The notes beneath the pieces are model-generated. The model saw only the letters and a list, made by a program, of their open reading frames with translations, searched no databases and was not told the origin of the DNA. The translations under genes were made by a program, and so were the position numbers. A stretch of DNA of 64,000 nucleotides, from contig NZ_BLVZ01000003.1 of the NCBI RefSeq assembly GCF_015471405.1, positions 186,001 through 250,000 on the forward strand, read 5' to 3'. Within the stretch, counting starts at the first letter, position 1, and every line of letters begins with the position of its first letter. Of the stretch, positions 25,909 to 36,014 are shown one piece after another. Origin of the DNA: Pseudomonas cichorii. Lineage in GTDB: Bacteria; Pseudomonadota; Gammaproteobacteria; Pseudomonadales; Pseudomonadaceae.

Positions 25909-26414
25909 AGCGGGTCGGACCACACAGCCAGCGCGGCGTGACGGCGGTGGAAACCGCGCTGATCATGCCGGTGATCCTGATCGGCCTGATGATGTTCTTC
26001 GAGCTGGCACGCATTGCGCTGGTGGTGATCATCGGCAATCTGGCGCTGGACTCGGCACTGGGCGGCCTGCGTCACGAGAAAGCCGACCTGATGGCAACCG
26101 AGCAGCTTCAGCCTCTGATCACCGAGCGGATTCTGCTGGCGTCCTACGGCTACCTCAAGGCCAATGAAATCCAGATCGATGCGACTTCCTACAGCGCCCT
26201 GCAAGTCATGGGCGGGGAAGACGCCAGCGACGATGAGTCCAGCACGGAACTGCCCGACGGCAGCCAGCCGGTGATTGTCGTCAAGGTGACCCTGCAGCAG
26301 ACCTACATCACCGCACTGCCCAAACTGCTCGCCCTGCCCGACCGCTTTACCTATGAGTACCGTCAGGTGCTGGGCAACCTCTATAACACTGCCCTCATTG
26401 GTAACGATCAATGA
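25905..26414 (+). CDS. tadE: TadE-like minor pseudopilin
   Basis: 169-residue pseudopilin. It has a short basic leader ending at G11, then VTAVETALIMPVILIGLMMF, with Glu at +5 of the predicted mature protein as in TadE-like proteins processed by TadV. It starts with GTG that overlaps the tadD stop by four bases (GTGA). The C-terminal domain is periplasmic and of unknown fold, with an acidic DASDDESS stretch in the middle. Confidence 0.88.
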   Translation: MKRVGPHSQRGVTAVETALIMPVILIGLMMFFELARIALVVIIGNLALDSALGGLRHEKADLMATEQLQPLITERILLASYGYLKANEIQIDATSYSALQVMGGEDASDDESSTELPDGSQPVIVVKVTLQQTYITALPKLLALPDRFTYEYRQVLGNLYNTALIGNDQ

Positions 26415-26989
26415 TCAAGCGTACGCGGCAACGCGGCAGCGCCCTGCTGGAAACTGCACTGGCCCTGCCGATCATCCTTGGCACAGGTTTTGTCTGCGCC
26501 GACCTTTACAACCTCAGCCGCGCCAAGACCGACATGGAGCGCAGCACCTCGACGCTGTCCTCGATCCTGGCGATTCAGGATCGGCTGACCAGTGGCGGCC
26601 TCGAACAGTTGATCGAGAACATACGTGGCCCGCGCAAGGACAACTATCAGATTTTCATCGCTCAGGTCCGGCGCAGCGGTGAGGTGGTCTGGCATCTGCA
26701 ACGGGGCAATGCCACCGGGCTGTGCGATGACCCTTTCGCCAGCAGCCAGTACAGCGGCGAGCTGCCCGAAAGCAGCCCAACGCCATCTTCCTCCGAAGAG
26801 CCACAGCAAGACACGGTCTCGATGCTGATCGTGCAGACCTGCCAGGCCAGTACCGAACTGGCCATGAGCAGCGAGCTGTTTGGCGGCAGAATCCTGCAAA
26901 GCGTCGCTCTGGACCGCATGCAGAACAGCGACCTGCAACTGGCTGAAGATCTGGCGCAGGAGGCCGGTCTGGACACGGACCAGAGTTGA
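26411..26989 (+). CDS. tadF: TadF-like minor pseudopilin
   Basis: 192-residue second pseudopilin. The basic leader ends at G9, followed by SALLETALALPIILGTGFV with Glu at +5. The rest is predicted periplasmic with a Ser/Pro/Glu-rich loop (ESSPTPSSSEEPQQD) and two cysteines that could pair. The start ATGA overlaps the tadE stop. It is the last gene of the first tad transcription unit; a new promoter lies just downstream. Confidence 0.85.
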   Translation: MIKRTRQRGSALLETALALPIILGTGFVCADLYNLSRAKTDMERSTSTLSSILAIQDRLTSGGLEQLIENIRGPRKDNYQIFIAQVRRSGEVVWHLQRGNATGLCDDPFASSQYSGELPESSPTPSSSEEPQQDTVSMLIVQTCQASTELAMSSELFGGRILQSVALDRMQNSDLQLAEDLAQEAGLDTDQS

Positions 26990-27044
26990 TTAAGCCTTCT
27001 TAATGGAGCCAGCCTTGCTGCTAGTTGGGAAAGATTCTTATTCT
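26989..27044 (+). promoter_or_regulatory. CTTAAT box and promoter of the tadG-LEPR operon
   Basis: ATTAAG-CCTT-CTTAAT at 26989-27004, then a candidate -35 TTGCTG (27015-27020), an 18-bp spacer and a -10 TATTCT (27039-27044). Relative to the second hexamer, GCCTTGC lies at +13 and TCTTA at +37, exactly as in the flp promoter. This marks tadG as the head of a separate operon that includes the LEPR protein and its export genes. Confidence 0.68.
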
Positions 27045-27105
27045 TGTATAAACCTCAAGGCTGCTGTCATAGCGGCCTGTTGATCCCTTCAGGAATGACC
27101 GCTTC

Positions 27106-28632
27106 ATGCTCAATCGCAAGCTTCAGCGCGGTAACGTCGCGCCCTTCATGATTCTTGCCACTGGCGGCCTGTTACTGGCCAGTGCCTACGCGATAGACCT
27201 GACGCGCATGACCGGCAACGCCTCGCAACTCAAGCGCGCGACCGACGCCGCCGCCCTGGCCGTCGGCCGGGCCAATGCCGACGGCGATGAAAACGTCAGC
27301 AAGGACCCCACCGGTTTTGCCACCGCGTATGTGCGCCAGAACCTGGGCATGGATGCGCAGCTTCTGGACAACCTGGGCGAAGTCACCGTCGAAGAAGGAC
27401 GCAGCGCCGACAGCAATCCCACCTACCGGGTAACCGCAACGTCCCGTCACGACCCGCAAGTCAGCGGTAATGCCAGTCAGGACCTGACCGTGCATTCCAC
27501 GGCGGAGTTGATCAGCAAGCCGCTGGAGGTGGCGTTGGCGATTGATTCGTCTGTGAATTTTGCCTCGATATTCTCCGGCATCAGCCCGGACGCGCAGTTG
27601 CATATCGAAGCCACGGAGCATTTTCTGGGCGAACTGTTCGGCAAGGACAGCAGTGGCAACACCCGTGAAGAGAAAGAGAACCTGCGGGTAGCCATTATTC
27701 CATTCAGCAACGAGGTCAATCTGTACGACCCCGACTACGGTCGCAATAACCAGCCGCGACTCAAGGAGTGGACAACTCCAGATGCACTGACCACTGAAGA
27801 TCCGATCCCGTCCTTGCGCACACGTGGTTTCTACCGGCAATACGGCGACTTGAGCAATGTCATGTTTCCGGATCGCAGAGCCAGGCGACAGAGCTTCTAC
27901 AGGGGAGACAACTACCGGGACAAGACCTATGACTGGATTGCCTCTCCTGCCCAGTCGAAGATGCGTCTTACCGCGAACATGCTTTACCTGAACCCGGAGG
28001 ACAATCGCCCTGTCGTTTCCGAGCGCCGCATGTTTTCACTCAGCACAGTGGATGCCAACGGTGCGGACCAAACGATCATGACCGATCAAGGCACCCCCAA
28101 CGCTCCATTGCTGCCTCTGGAAGCCAGCAGAAGCAAGATCGAAGAGCGAGTGCGCGAGATCAGAGGCGATTGGCAGATTCATCCGTTACCGGGACTCGTT
28201 TGGGCGGGTAGTGCCTTGTCACCCAACTGGCGTGGGGGCAACGGCTGGGGCGACAGTCAATACCCGCTGGATTTCAATGCCGATGGCAGCGGCCCCAACC
28301 GCAAGGCCATTGTGCTACTGATGAACTGGAATTCAGGCTCTGCCTGGAGTTCAGAAAAAGAAACCCTGCGCCATTATCTCGATACCTGCCAATCCTTCAG
28401 CGACAACGGGATCGTTTTCTACGCCGTGGTCCGCAACACCACAAATATTAATACCCCCGGCGGCCACTACGTGACGCCTGCCGACTGGCTGAACCCCTGC
28501 ACCGATGGCGGCAAACGCCTGCATGTCATCGAAGGCAATTCATCGGATACCTCCGGCGATCTGAAGGCCGCGTTCGACAGCATTGCCAATGAACTCAAGA
28601 GCCAGGCCAATCGCGTGCTGCTGGTTGAATGA
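27106..28632 (+). CDS. tadG: TadG-family protein with N-terminal pseudopilin-like segment
   Basis: 508-residue envelope protein of the Tad locus. The N-terminus (LQRGNVAPFMILATGGLLLASAYAID) is the TadE/G-like membrane segment but lacks the Glu at +5, so processing by TadV is doubtful. ATDAAALAVGRAN follows, typical of TadG. The remainder resembles a von Willebrand A fold: EVALAIDSSVNF gives a partial MIDAS-like motif, and KAIVLLMNWNSG is a later core strand. It has its own CTTAAT promoter and lies 42 bp before the LEPR gene, so it is transcribed with the export cluster. A link between pilus and LEPR protein through TadG is an inference. Confidence 0.88.
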   Translation: MLNRKLQRGNVAPFMILATGGLLLASAYAIDLTRMTGNASQLKRATDAAALAVGRANADGDENVSKDPTGFATAYVRQNLGMDAQLLDNLGEVTVEEGRSADSNPTYRVTATSRHDPQVSGNASQDLTVHSTAELISKPLEVALAIDSSVNFASIFSGISPDAQLHIEATEHFLGELFGKDSSGNTREEKENLRVAIIPFSNEVNLYDPDYGRNNQPRLKEWTTPDALTTEDPIPSLRTRGFYRQYGDLSNVMFPDRRARRQSFYRGDNYRDKTYDWIASPAQSKMRLTANMLYLNPEDNRPVVSERRMFSLSTVDANGADQTIMTDQGTPNAPLLPLEASRSKIEERVREIRGDWQIHPLPGLVWAGSALSPNWRGGNGWGDSQYPLDFNADGSGPNRKAIVLLMNWNSGSAWSSEKETLRHYLDTCQSFSDNGIVFYAVVRNTTNINTPGGHYVTPADWLNPCTDGGKRLHVIEGNSSDTSGDLKAAFDSIANELKSQANRVLLVE

Positions 28633-28674
28633 TGCGCCTCCCTATTTCCGTCTACGCCCCAAAGGACTGTCCCA

Positions 28675-31600
28675 ATGACTGAGCGTTCTCCTGCCCGTCC
28701 CCGCCTCCAGCGACTGTATCTGGCGCTCGAACCCCGGATGATGTTCGATGCGGCGGCGGTCGCCACTGCGACAGAAGTCGCTGCTGCCAGCGAAACCCAG
28801 AGCGCCAGTCCGGCAGCAGATAAAACGGCGGACAACTCCGCAACCAGCGTTGCTCATGAAAACAGCAGCACTTCGGACAACGATCAGGCAAGCGCCACCA
28901 CAAGCCAGCGCACCACAGCGCTGGCGACCGATAACGGTGCCCACCTGAGTCTGGACGCTCTGACAAGCCTGGAAACCCTGAGCACAATCAGCGGCCTGAG
29001 CAACATTGCACATACCGAACTGTCCAGTGATGGCACGACCCTGTATGCAGCCAGCAGAACAGGTGAGCTGGCCATCTTCACACGTGATACCGAGACTGGC
29101 GCGTTGACGCTAAGCAACACCCTGACGGCCAGCGACACTCAGCTGACTTTAATCATTGATCTGAAGATCAGCCCGGATGGCGAAACGCTCCTTATGAGCG
29201 GTGCAAACGGCAGGTCCTATTCGGACACGCTTGCCGTATTCAACCGCGATCCGGCCACGGGAAGCCTTGTCTTCCTGGAAAGCCATTACATCCTCACGAT
29301 AGAAACACTGGAAATCTCGGACGACGGCAAATCGGTATATGCCGTCGATAGCGGCAACGAAGGGATCTATGTCTTCAGCCGTGATAGCGACAGCGGCAGT
29401 CTGACGCGACTGAATCTGGTCGAGAACACGTCATGGAGCCCACCTTACATGTTCGCCATATCGGCCATGGAGAGCCGAGGAGATTACGTATTCGTAACAA
29501 CCCAGACCTTCTCCCCCCCACATACCCTGATCGCTTATCAGCGTGACGCCGACGGCAACCTGGGTTCGCCGTTTTATATCCGCGATGGCCAGCGAGACAG
29601 CGCTGGCAATACGGTTTCGCTCAAGTCTCCCAGCCAGATCAATGCATCGCCCGATGGCCAGACGCTTTATGTCACCACCTCCGAAGGCATCGTCACGTTC
29701 CGGGTCGAAAACCAGTCCTTTGTGGTCCAGAACTCCATAAGCCAGGCCAATATCACCTCGACAGCCCTGAGCAGTAACGGCAGTACGCTTTATGCCACCC
29801 TCAGCGACGGCACCATCAATCGCTACAGCGCCACGACCTCAGGCCTGATGCTGCTCAATAGCACAGCCGGTGGCCAGAGCGACGCCAGCGCGATTCAGGT
29901 AAGTGCCGATGGCGGCGTGATTGTCACGGGCTCTGGCATCAGCGTTCTGCAGGAAGCCAGCACCCGCTACCTGGAAGGCACGGCCCCACAAAAGCTGAGC
30001 GATGCGCTGGTCAGCGACTCGACCCTGGACGCGCTCGACAACGGTAATGGTGACTATAACGGCGCAAGCTTCAGCGTCACGCCGCAACGCGGTGACAACG
30101 CCGAAGACACCTTGAGCTTTATCCCCACCAGCAGCCTGACCTTGAGCAGTGACGGTTCGCAAATCCTGAACAACGGCACGGCCATCGCCAACCTGACAGT
30201 CAATGGCTCCAGCCTGAGCATCACCTTTACCGGTCAGGTCAGCACCGCGCTGGCCAATCAGGTGCTCCAGCAGATCGGCTACAGCAACACCAGTTCGGAC
30301 GCTGGCAGCCTGGCGGTCATGGTGCTGGCGTTCGACAACGGCCAGGGCGCGAGCACCTCGCTGAATGTGGAAGTGCGTCTGGTGGACGTCAACAACGCCC
30401 CCACTCTGACCACCACCGCCACCGATCCCAGATACTCCGCCCAAGGCAACCCGGTTGCCGTGTTTCAGGACACTGTCATCAATACCGGCGAAAGAGCCCA
30501 GTCGGTCAGCGGCCTGGCCCTGAGCGTGACCGGTATACAGGACGGTGCCAACGAAGTGCTGGTCGTTGACGGCACGCGCATCACCCTCACCCAAGGCAAT
30601 ACCGGCATCACACGCAGCGGCCTGAGTTATGAAGTCAGCGTCAGCGGCACAACCGCCAGTGTCAGCCTGAGTGGCGGCAACCTCAGCGTGGCCAATGCGC
30701 AGACGCTGGTAAACGGCATCGGCTATTACAACGACAGCACCACCATCACCGGCGTTGATCGGGTGGTCGGCCTGACGCTGATTCGCGATAACGGCACAAC
30801 AGCCAATGGCGGTATCGACAGCACAGCGCTGAACCTGACCTCCACCGTGACCATGCGCGATAACAGCGCACCGCTGCTCAGTGACGTACCGACAAACCTG
30901 GCCTACACCGAAAAAGCGGCAGCGATTTCACTGCTCGCAGACACAGGCTTCAACGATGTCGAACTGGACAGCGATGGCGATTACCGCGACGCCAGCATCC
31001 GTATCGTGCGCAGCGAAGGTGCCAATGCGGCCGATATCTTCGGTTTTCAGGACGGCAACGGCTTCACGCTTTGCGCCGATGGCAAGCAGGTGCTCAAGGA
31101 CGGCGACGTCATTGCCAGTTTCAGCCTGGTAGACGGCGCACTGGTGCTGACCTTCACCTCCAGCCAGCCAGTCAGCGCCGCCGATGCCAATCTGGTTATC
31201 AAGCAGATTACCTATGCCAATGAAAACAGCGATCCGGGCAGCCAGATCAGCCTGAACCTGTCGATCAACGATGGTGATGGCCTGACATCGACCGCGCATA
31301 CCATTGCCATAACCGTGACCGAAATCAACGATGCGCCTGAGCTGTCAGCCACCGCGCTGGACCCGACCCTGAGCTTTGGCAACAACACGGCGCTGTTCAG
31401 CGACACGCAGATTTCAACGGTGGAACAGGGTCAACTCATCATCGAACTGCGTCTGGAAATCAGCGGCCTGAGCGATGGCAGCCAGGAACGCCTGAACATC
31501 AACGGCACCCTTGTGGAACTGGTGGACGGCACGCAAACCGTCGGCGATTACACCTACACAGTCAGCCTGTCGGCAGGCATCGCCACATTAATCATCACCC

Positions 31601-34293
31601 CGGCTAACGGCATCGACACCGAGGCGGCGCAAACGCTGATCGATGGCATCCGTTACAGCAATGCCAGCCTGGCACCGACCCTGGGCAGCCGCACCGTGAC
31701 GCTGGTCAGCATTCAGGACAGCGGCGGCACACTGGATGACGGAACCGATGTCAGCGACCTGAACATTGCATCCACAGTCGATGTGACCGCCAATACCGCT
31801 CCCGGCATCAGCAACCCGAACCCGGGAACGGTGCTGACGTCTCCCAATATCACCGACCCGACTCAGCCCACCCAACTGACACCGGGCAGCGTTGACTCGG
31901 CACCTTCAGCCATGGCCACTTCCAGCGATGGCAAGTTCGTCTATATCGTGGCCGGCAAGACCCTGACGATCTACGCCAGAACAGCAGACGGCCTGGTCGA
32001 GCAAGGCAGCTTCAGCGACGACCAGTATTTCAGCGACCGGGACGTCTTTCTGGAAGGCATGGACCGGGTGTCCTCGGTCACGTTGTCGGCCGATGGAAGG
32101 TTTCTGTATGTGGCCGGTTTCGAGGCTACTTCCGAGACAGGTGCGCTTTCGACCATCACCTTGTATCAGCGCGATATCACTACCGGGGCACTCAGCTATG
32201 TGGGCATTGCTGCCAGCAACGACACAAGCAGTAGCTATTTCGGGCAAATGGTGGTGTCCGCAGATGGCAGGTCGTTGTATGCCGTCAGTGCCGACAGCTC
32301 AAACAGCGGCATCACGACCTTCACCATCGATGCGCAGGGCAGGCTGACTCAATCCGGGCACCTGTCAGACGGCATTGGCCAAAGCTCGGATGTGGTGATT
32401 TCCAGCGATGGTCGCTCGGTGTATGTCGGCAATAGCTGGGACAGCGCCATCGCAATCTTCAGCCGCGACACGACCACCGGCGCACTCAGCTTTACGGGTT
32501 CACTGACAGCACTGGGCAGCGGTCAAAACCTCAGTTCGATCGGCGGGCTTGCCCTGTCCAGCGCAGGCGACTTCCTGTATGTCTCGGACAAGAACAGCAA
32601 CTCGATCCGGATTTTCAGCCGCAGCGCCGATGGCAGCCTGACGCTGAGCGGCACCGTCAGGGACGGGCTGAGAAGTGTCTATTCGCTGGAGGATATAACC
32701 CTCAGTGCCGATGGCAGCGCGTTGTATCTTGCCCACGGGGCCAGTGATCCGAGCCTGCTGGTGTACAGCCGAGACGCCACCACCGGTGCTTTGACCTTTG
32801 TTCGTGCCTACTCGTCATCGACAGGTTTCAACAGCCTCGTCAGCGCTACAGACGGCAGCCTGTATGCCCTGGGCAGCGAATGGTCCGGCGCGGATGTGGT
32901 GATTCTGAGCAGCCCGACCATCGCCCCGCACTTCACCCAGGGCGGCGATGCCGTACTGCTGGCACCTAATGGGCTTGTCAGCGATGCCGAGCTGGATGCG
33001 CTGAACGATGGCGCAGGCAATTACAACGGTGCCACCCTCACCCTGGCGCGCCAGGAAGGTGCCAGCACCGAAGACCGGTTTGGCCTGCAACCTTCCGCAA
33101 CGCTTGGTCTGTCGAGCGATGGCAGCCAGATACTGCTCAACGGAACAGCCATCGCCACGTTCAGCCAGACCGAAGGTCGCCTGACCATCGCTTTCATTGA
33201 AGATGTCAGCCAGGCGCAGGCCCAGTCGGTGCTGCAACACCTGACCTACCTCAACAGCGCCGCTACACCACCTGCGCAGGTGGAACTGGTGGCCAGTATC
33301 AACGATGGCTTGCTGACCTCGAACAGCGCGAGCTTTACCGTCGCAATCACGGCAACCAGCACGCCCGTCATCACGCCGCCAGTGGTGACGCCTCCTGTCG
33401 TGGAACCGCCTGTAGTGACACCGCCAGTCGTGGTTCCTCCTGTAGTAACGCCGCCAGATACAGGCGGCGGTACCGTCATTACACCGCCACCAACAGACGT
33501 GGATACCGGCAGCAGCACCCCGACAACCAACGTCACCGAGCCGGTTATCGTTGCAGCGCAGTCCGCGCCGCTGATGGGGCTGCGCCCAAGCGGGTTCAAT
33601 GAAGTCCGGCAAACAGAAACGCCCTTGCCACCGGGCATCAGCCCGCTCGGCTTGCCAGCAGAGATAAACAGCACGCTGAACACTGTCCTGCCCGACTCCA
33701 CAGGCCTGGAATCGAGTCAGCGCAGCGTCACCGAGCAATTGCTCGGCAGTAGCAACATCCTCAGCGACACCCTGGCCTCCAGCCAGTCGGCACGTCCGGG
33801 CGAAACCTGGCAGATGCAGGTCGCAGCCAACGGCAATGCAAACAGCGAAATGCAACTGCCGCCATCGTTGCTCGCCAGCACCCAGAGTAGCCCGCAACTG
33901 CGCATGAGCAATGGCCTGCCTTTGCCAAGCTGGGTCCGTTTCGACCCGCGCAGCGGCAAGCTGATTGTCGATAACCGCCAGTTGGCTGCCGCACAACGCC
34001 TGAATCTGGTGCTGATCACCCGCGACCGTTCAGGTCAGGAACAACGCACGCCAGTCCAGATCGAGACCGGTGAACGCCCTCAAGGCGCAGCCACACGACA
34101 GGAACCGGTAAACACACCACCTGCGCCCGCAGCGGAACAGGCCTTGCGCGCCCAACTGCAAGACAGCGCGCCGAGCCTGAACCTGGCTCATCAGGCCCAG
34201 AGCCTGTTGGAAAACCTGCTGTCGATAGTGGGCAACGAATCGAACGAAACCGTCGCCAACGCAGCGACCCAAGACGACCAGCGCGTCGCATGA
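28675..34293 (+). CDS. Giant LEPR-motif beta-propeller/cadherin-like exported protein
   Basis: 1872-residue repetitive protein, probably surface-exposed or secreted. It has no hydrophobic signal peptide; instead a basic N-terminus leads into LEPRMMFDAAA (residues 18-28), a motif found at the start of some very large bacterial exoproteins. Approximate order: low-complexity linker (30-90); beta-propeller blades with SxDGxxLYxxS and FxRDxxTGxL motifs (95-440); repeat A1 (450-570), B1 (573-730), A2 (735-885), B2 (886-1040), the cadherin-like repeats ending in DVNNAP, EINDAP or TANTAP; a second propeller (1070-1415); repeat A3 (1435-1555); a PPVV-rich linker (1558-1600); and a C-terminal region with an LPSWVRFDPRSGKL module (about 1747-1760). 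There are no RTX nonapeptides. It shares an operon with TolC/HlyD/M50 proteins and its stop overlaps the following frame. Confidence 0.85.
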   Translation: MTERSPARPRLQRLYLALEPRMMFDAAAVATATEVAAASETQSASPAADKTADNSATSVAHENSSTSDNDQASATTSQRTTALATDNGAHLSLDALTSLETLSTISGLSNIAHTELSSDGTTLYAASRTGELAIFTRDTETGALTLSNTLTASDTQLTLIIDLKISPDGETLLMSGANGRSYSDTLAVFNRDPATGSLVFLESHYILTIETLEISDDGKSVYAVDSGNEGIYVFSRDSDSGSLTRLNLVENTSWSPPYMFAISAMESRGDYVFVTTQTFSPPHTLIAYQRDADGNLGSPFYIRDGQRDSAGNTVSLKSPSQINASPDGQTLYVTTSEGIVTFRVENQSFVVQNSISQANITSTALSSNGSTLYATLSDGTINRYSATTSGLMLLNSTAGGQSDASAIQVSADGGVIVTGSGISVLQEASTRYLEGTAPQKLSDALVSDSTLDALDNGNGDYNGASFSVTPQRGDNAEDTLSFIPTSSLTLSSDGSQILNNGTAIANLTVNGSSLSITFTGQVSTALANQVLQQIGYSNTSSDAGSLAVMVLAFDNGQGASTSLNVEVRLVDVNNAPTLTTTATDPRYSAQGNPVAVFQDTVINTGERAQSVSGLALSVTGIQDGANEVLVVDGTRITLTQGNTGITRSGLSYEVSVSGTTASVSLSGGNLSVANAQTLVNGIGYYNDSTTITGVDRVVGLTLIRDNGTTANGGIDSTALNLTSTVTMRDNSAPLLSDVPTNLAYTEKAAAISLLADTGFNDVELDSDGDYRDASIRIVRSEGANAADIFGFQDGNGFTLCADGKQVLKDGDVIASFSLVDGALVLTFTSSQPVSAADANLVIKQITYANENSDPGSQISLNLSINDGDGLTSTAHTIAITVTEINDAPELSATALDPTLSFGNNTALFSDTQISTVEQGQLIIELRLEISGLSDGSQERLNINGTLVELVDGTQTVGDYTYTVSLSAGIATLIITPANGIDTEAAQTLIDGIRYSNASLAPTLGSRTVTLVSIQDSGGTLDDGTDVSDLNIASTVDVTANTAPGISNPNPGTVLTSPNITDPTQPTQLTPGSVDSAPSAMATSSDGKFVYIVAGKTLTIYARTADGLVEQGSFSDDQYFSDRDVFLEGMDRVSSVTLSADGRFLYVAGFEATSETGALSTITLYQRDITTGALSYVGIAASNDTSSSYFGQMVVSADGRSLYAVSADSSNSGITTFTIDAQGRLTQSGHLSDGIGQSSDVVISSDGRSVYVGNSWDSAIAIFSRDTTTGALSFTGSLTALGSGQNLSSIGGLALSSAGDFLYVSDKNSNSIRIFSRSADGSLTLSGTVRDGLRSVYSLEDITLSADGSALYLAHGASDPSLLVYSRDATTGALTFVRAYSSSTGFNSLVSATDGSLYALGSEWSGADVVILSSPTIAPHFTQGGDAVLLAPNGLVSDAELDALNDGAGNYNGATLTLARQEGASTEDRFGLQPSATLGLSSDGSQILLNGTAIATFSQTEGRLTIAFIEDVSQAQAQSVLQHLTYLNSAATPPAQVELVASINDGLLTSNSASFTVAITATSTPVITPPVVTPPVVEPPVVTPPVVVPPVVTPPDTGGGTVITPPPTDVDTGSSTPTTNVTEPVIVAAQSAPLMGLRPSGFNEVRQTETPLPPGISPLGLPAEINSTLNTVLPDSTGLESSQRSVTEQLLGSSNILSDTLASSQSARPGETWQMQVAANGNANSEMQLPPSLLASTQSSPQLRMSNGLPLPSWVRFDPRSGKLIVDNRQLAAAQRLNLVLITRDRSGQEQRTPVQIETGERPQGAATRQEPVNTPPAPAAEQALRAQLQDSAPSLNLAHQAQSLLENLLSIVGNESNETVANAATQDDQRVA

Positions 34294-34316
34294 TCTTTTT
34301 CAGGGGAAACGCAACA

Positions 34317-36014
34317 ATGTCCAGACTCACCCAAGAACAGCGACTGCCCGGCCTTGCGCTGCGCAAGACCGTCCTGTGCCTGACCATCGGCTGCATCGTT
34401 GCCGGCCTGAGCGCCTGCGCGGTCAAACCCGAGCCGGTCAGCCTGGACCAGCAACTGGCCCAGGCCAGTGCCGACCGCAGCAAGATGTTCGATCAGCAAG
34501 AGCCCCTGAACCGACCGGTCAGCCTCAACGAAGCCATGGCGCGAGCGGTGAAGTACAACCTGCAACAACGTGTGGGCCTGATGGAACAAGCCATGGAAGA
34601 AGGCCTGCTCGATACCCAGAATCTGTCGATGCTGCCGCAACTGGCCGCTCGCGCAGGCTGGCGTGGCCGGGACAATGTCGCGGGCTCGTCCAGCGAATCG
34701 GTTCGTACCCGCACCCAGTCGCTGGAACCTTCCACCAGTTCTGATCGTTCAGGCCATACGGCTGACTTGCAGTTGTCGTGGAACGTGCTGGATTTCGGCA
34801 TCAGCTACTTCGGCGCCAAGGTCCAGGCCAACAAGACCCTGGCGGCTGAAGAACGTCGTCGCCGGGTGATTGCCGACATCATCCAGCAAGTACGCACCGC
34901 TTACTGGGACGCCGCCACCGCACAACGCCTCAAGCCGCAGGTTCAATCGACACTGGTGCAGGCCCGCGCCGCACTGGATCAGGCCCGCGTTACCGAGCGC
35001 GAGCGCTTGCTGACGCCTATCGACTCGTTGCGCTACCAGAAAAGCCTGGTGGAAATGATTCGCCAACTGGAAGTGCTGGACGGTGAACTGGCGCTGGCCA
35101 AGGCACGCCTTGCAGGCTTGATGAACATTCCGCCTGCCAGCCAGTACACCCTGGCCGTCCCGGACGATGCCAGCATGACTGCGCCCGCCGTGGCCTACAG
35201 CCTGGATGATCTGGAAACCCTGGCCATGACCCAGCGCCCGGAAATCCGTGAAGAAACCTATCAGGCCCGCAACGCGGTACTGGAAACCCGCATGGCGATG
35301 CTCAAGCTGTTGCCCGGCGTCAACTTGTTCGCAGGCCTGAACCGTGACAGCAACAGCTATCTGGTCAATGAGCAATGGGCCGATGCCGGCATGCAGATCA
35401 GCTGGAACCTGATGAGCGTGCTGTCCTATTCGTCGATCAAGAAGACTGGTGAAACCCGCGAAGCCGTGGCTGAACTGCGTCGCCAGGCCGTGCGTATGGC
35501 AGTGCTGACCCAGGTCAACGTGGCCTGGCAGCAATACCAGCGCGCCAATAAGCTGTTCGAGCGCTCCAACGAGCTGCACCGTTTGCAGGACGGCATCCTG
35601 GCGCAAAGTGAAAGAGCCTACAGCAGCCAGGCCCAGAGCCTGCTGGAAAAGGTACGGATCGAAACCGAAACCGTACTGGCGAAACGAACCCGTGATCGTA
35701 GCTTCGCAGAGTTGCAAGCCACCTACGGCGCGATCCAGCAGGCTGCCGGGCTCGATCCCCTGCCCCAGCGTCTGGCAGGCGAAAGCATTGCCGAACTGAC
35801 CCAGGCCATTGCCCGCAATGCGGTCGACCTGGCAAGCGGTCAGGTGCAGATCCCACGCTTTGAAACGCCTCTGAATACCGCAGCCCAAAGCCGGCCGGCC
35901 TCCACCAGACCCGTCGCCATTTCCCCGATTGCCAGAGTCGATATGTTCGACAGCCTGGGTTCGTTGCAAGGCGTGGAACTCAAAGAGCAAGGAAGCACGG
36001 CAAATGCACGCTGA
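34317..36014 (+). CDS. TolC-like outer-membrane efflux lipoprotein
   Basis: 565-residue outer-membrane channel of the TolC/OEP superfamily. The signal peptide ends in the lipobox AGLSAC, so it is a lipoprotein like NodT-type members. Two OEP repeats are recognisable: VSLNEAMARAVKYNLQQRVGLMEQAMEEG...LPQLAARAGW for the first half and LDDLETLAMTQRPEIREETYQARNAVLE for the second, each followed by long helical heptad stretches. ATG 34317 with AGGGGAAA upstream is chosen over ATG 34290, which overlaps the LEPR stop. It probably supplies the outer-membrane exit for the LEPR protein. Confidence 0.9.
   Translation: MSRLTQEQRLPGLALRKTVLCLTIGCIVAGLSACAVKPEPVSLDQQLAQASADRSKMFDQQEPLNRPVSLNEAMARAVKYNLQQRVGLMEQAMEEGLLDTQNLSMLPQLAARAGWRGRDNVAGSSSESVRTRTQSLEPSTSSDRSGHTADLQLSWNVLDFGISYFGAKVQANKTLAAEERRRRVIADIIQQVRTAYWDAATAQRLKPQVQSTLVQARAALDQARVTERERLLTPIDSLRYQKSLVEMIRQLEVLDGELALAKARLAGLMNIPPASQYTLAVPDDASMTAPAVAYSLDDLETLAMTQRPEIREETYQARNAVLETRMAMLKLLPGVNLFAGLNRDSNSYLVNEQWADAGMQISWNLMSVLSYSSIKKTGETREAVAELRRQAVRMAVLTQVNVAWQQYQRANKLFERSNELHRLQDGILAQSERAYSSQAQSLLEKVRIETETVLAKRTRDRSFAELQATYGAIQQAAGLDPLPQRLAGESIAELTQAIARNAVDLASGQVQIPRFETPLNTAAQSRPASTRPVAISPIARVDMFDSLGSLQGVELKEQGSTANAR

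Noticed and set aside
33365..33480. Short tandem repeats resembling a CRISPR-like or minisatellite array
   Set aside because: They encode the in-frame Pro/Val-rich linker (PPVVTPPVV) of the LEPR protein; there are no unique spacers.
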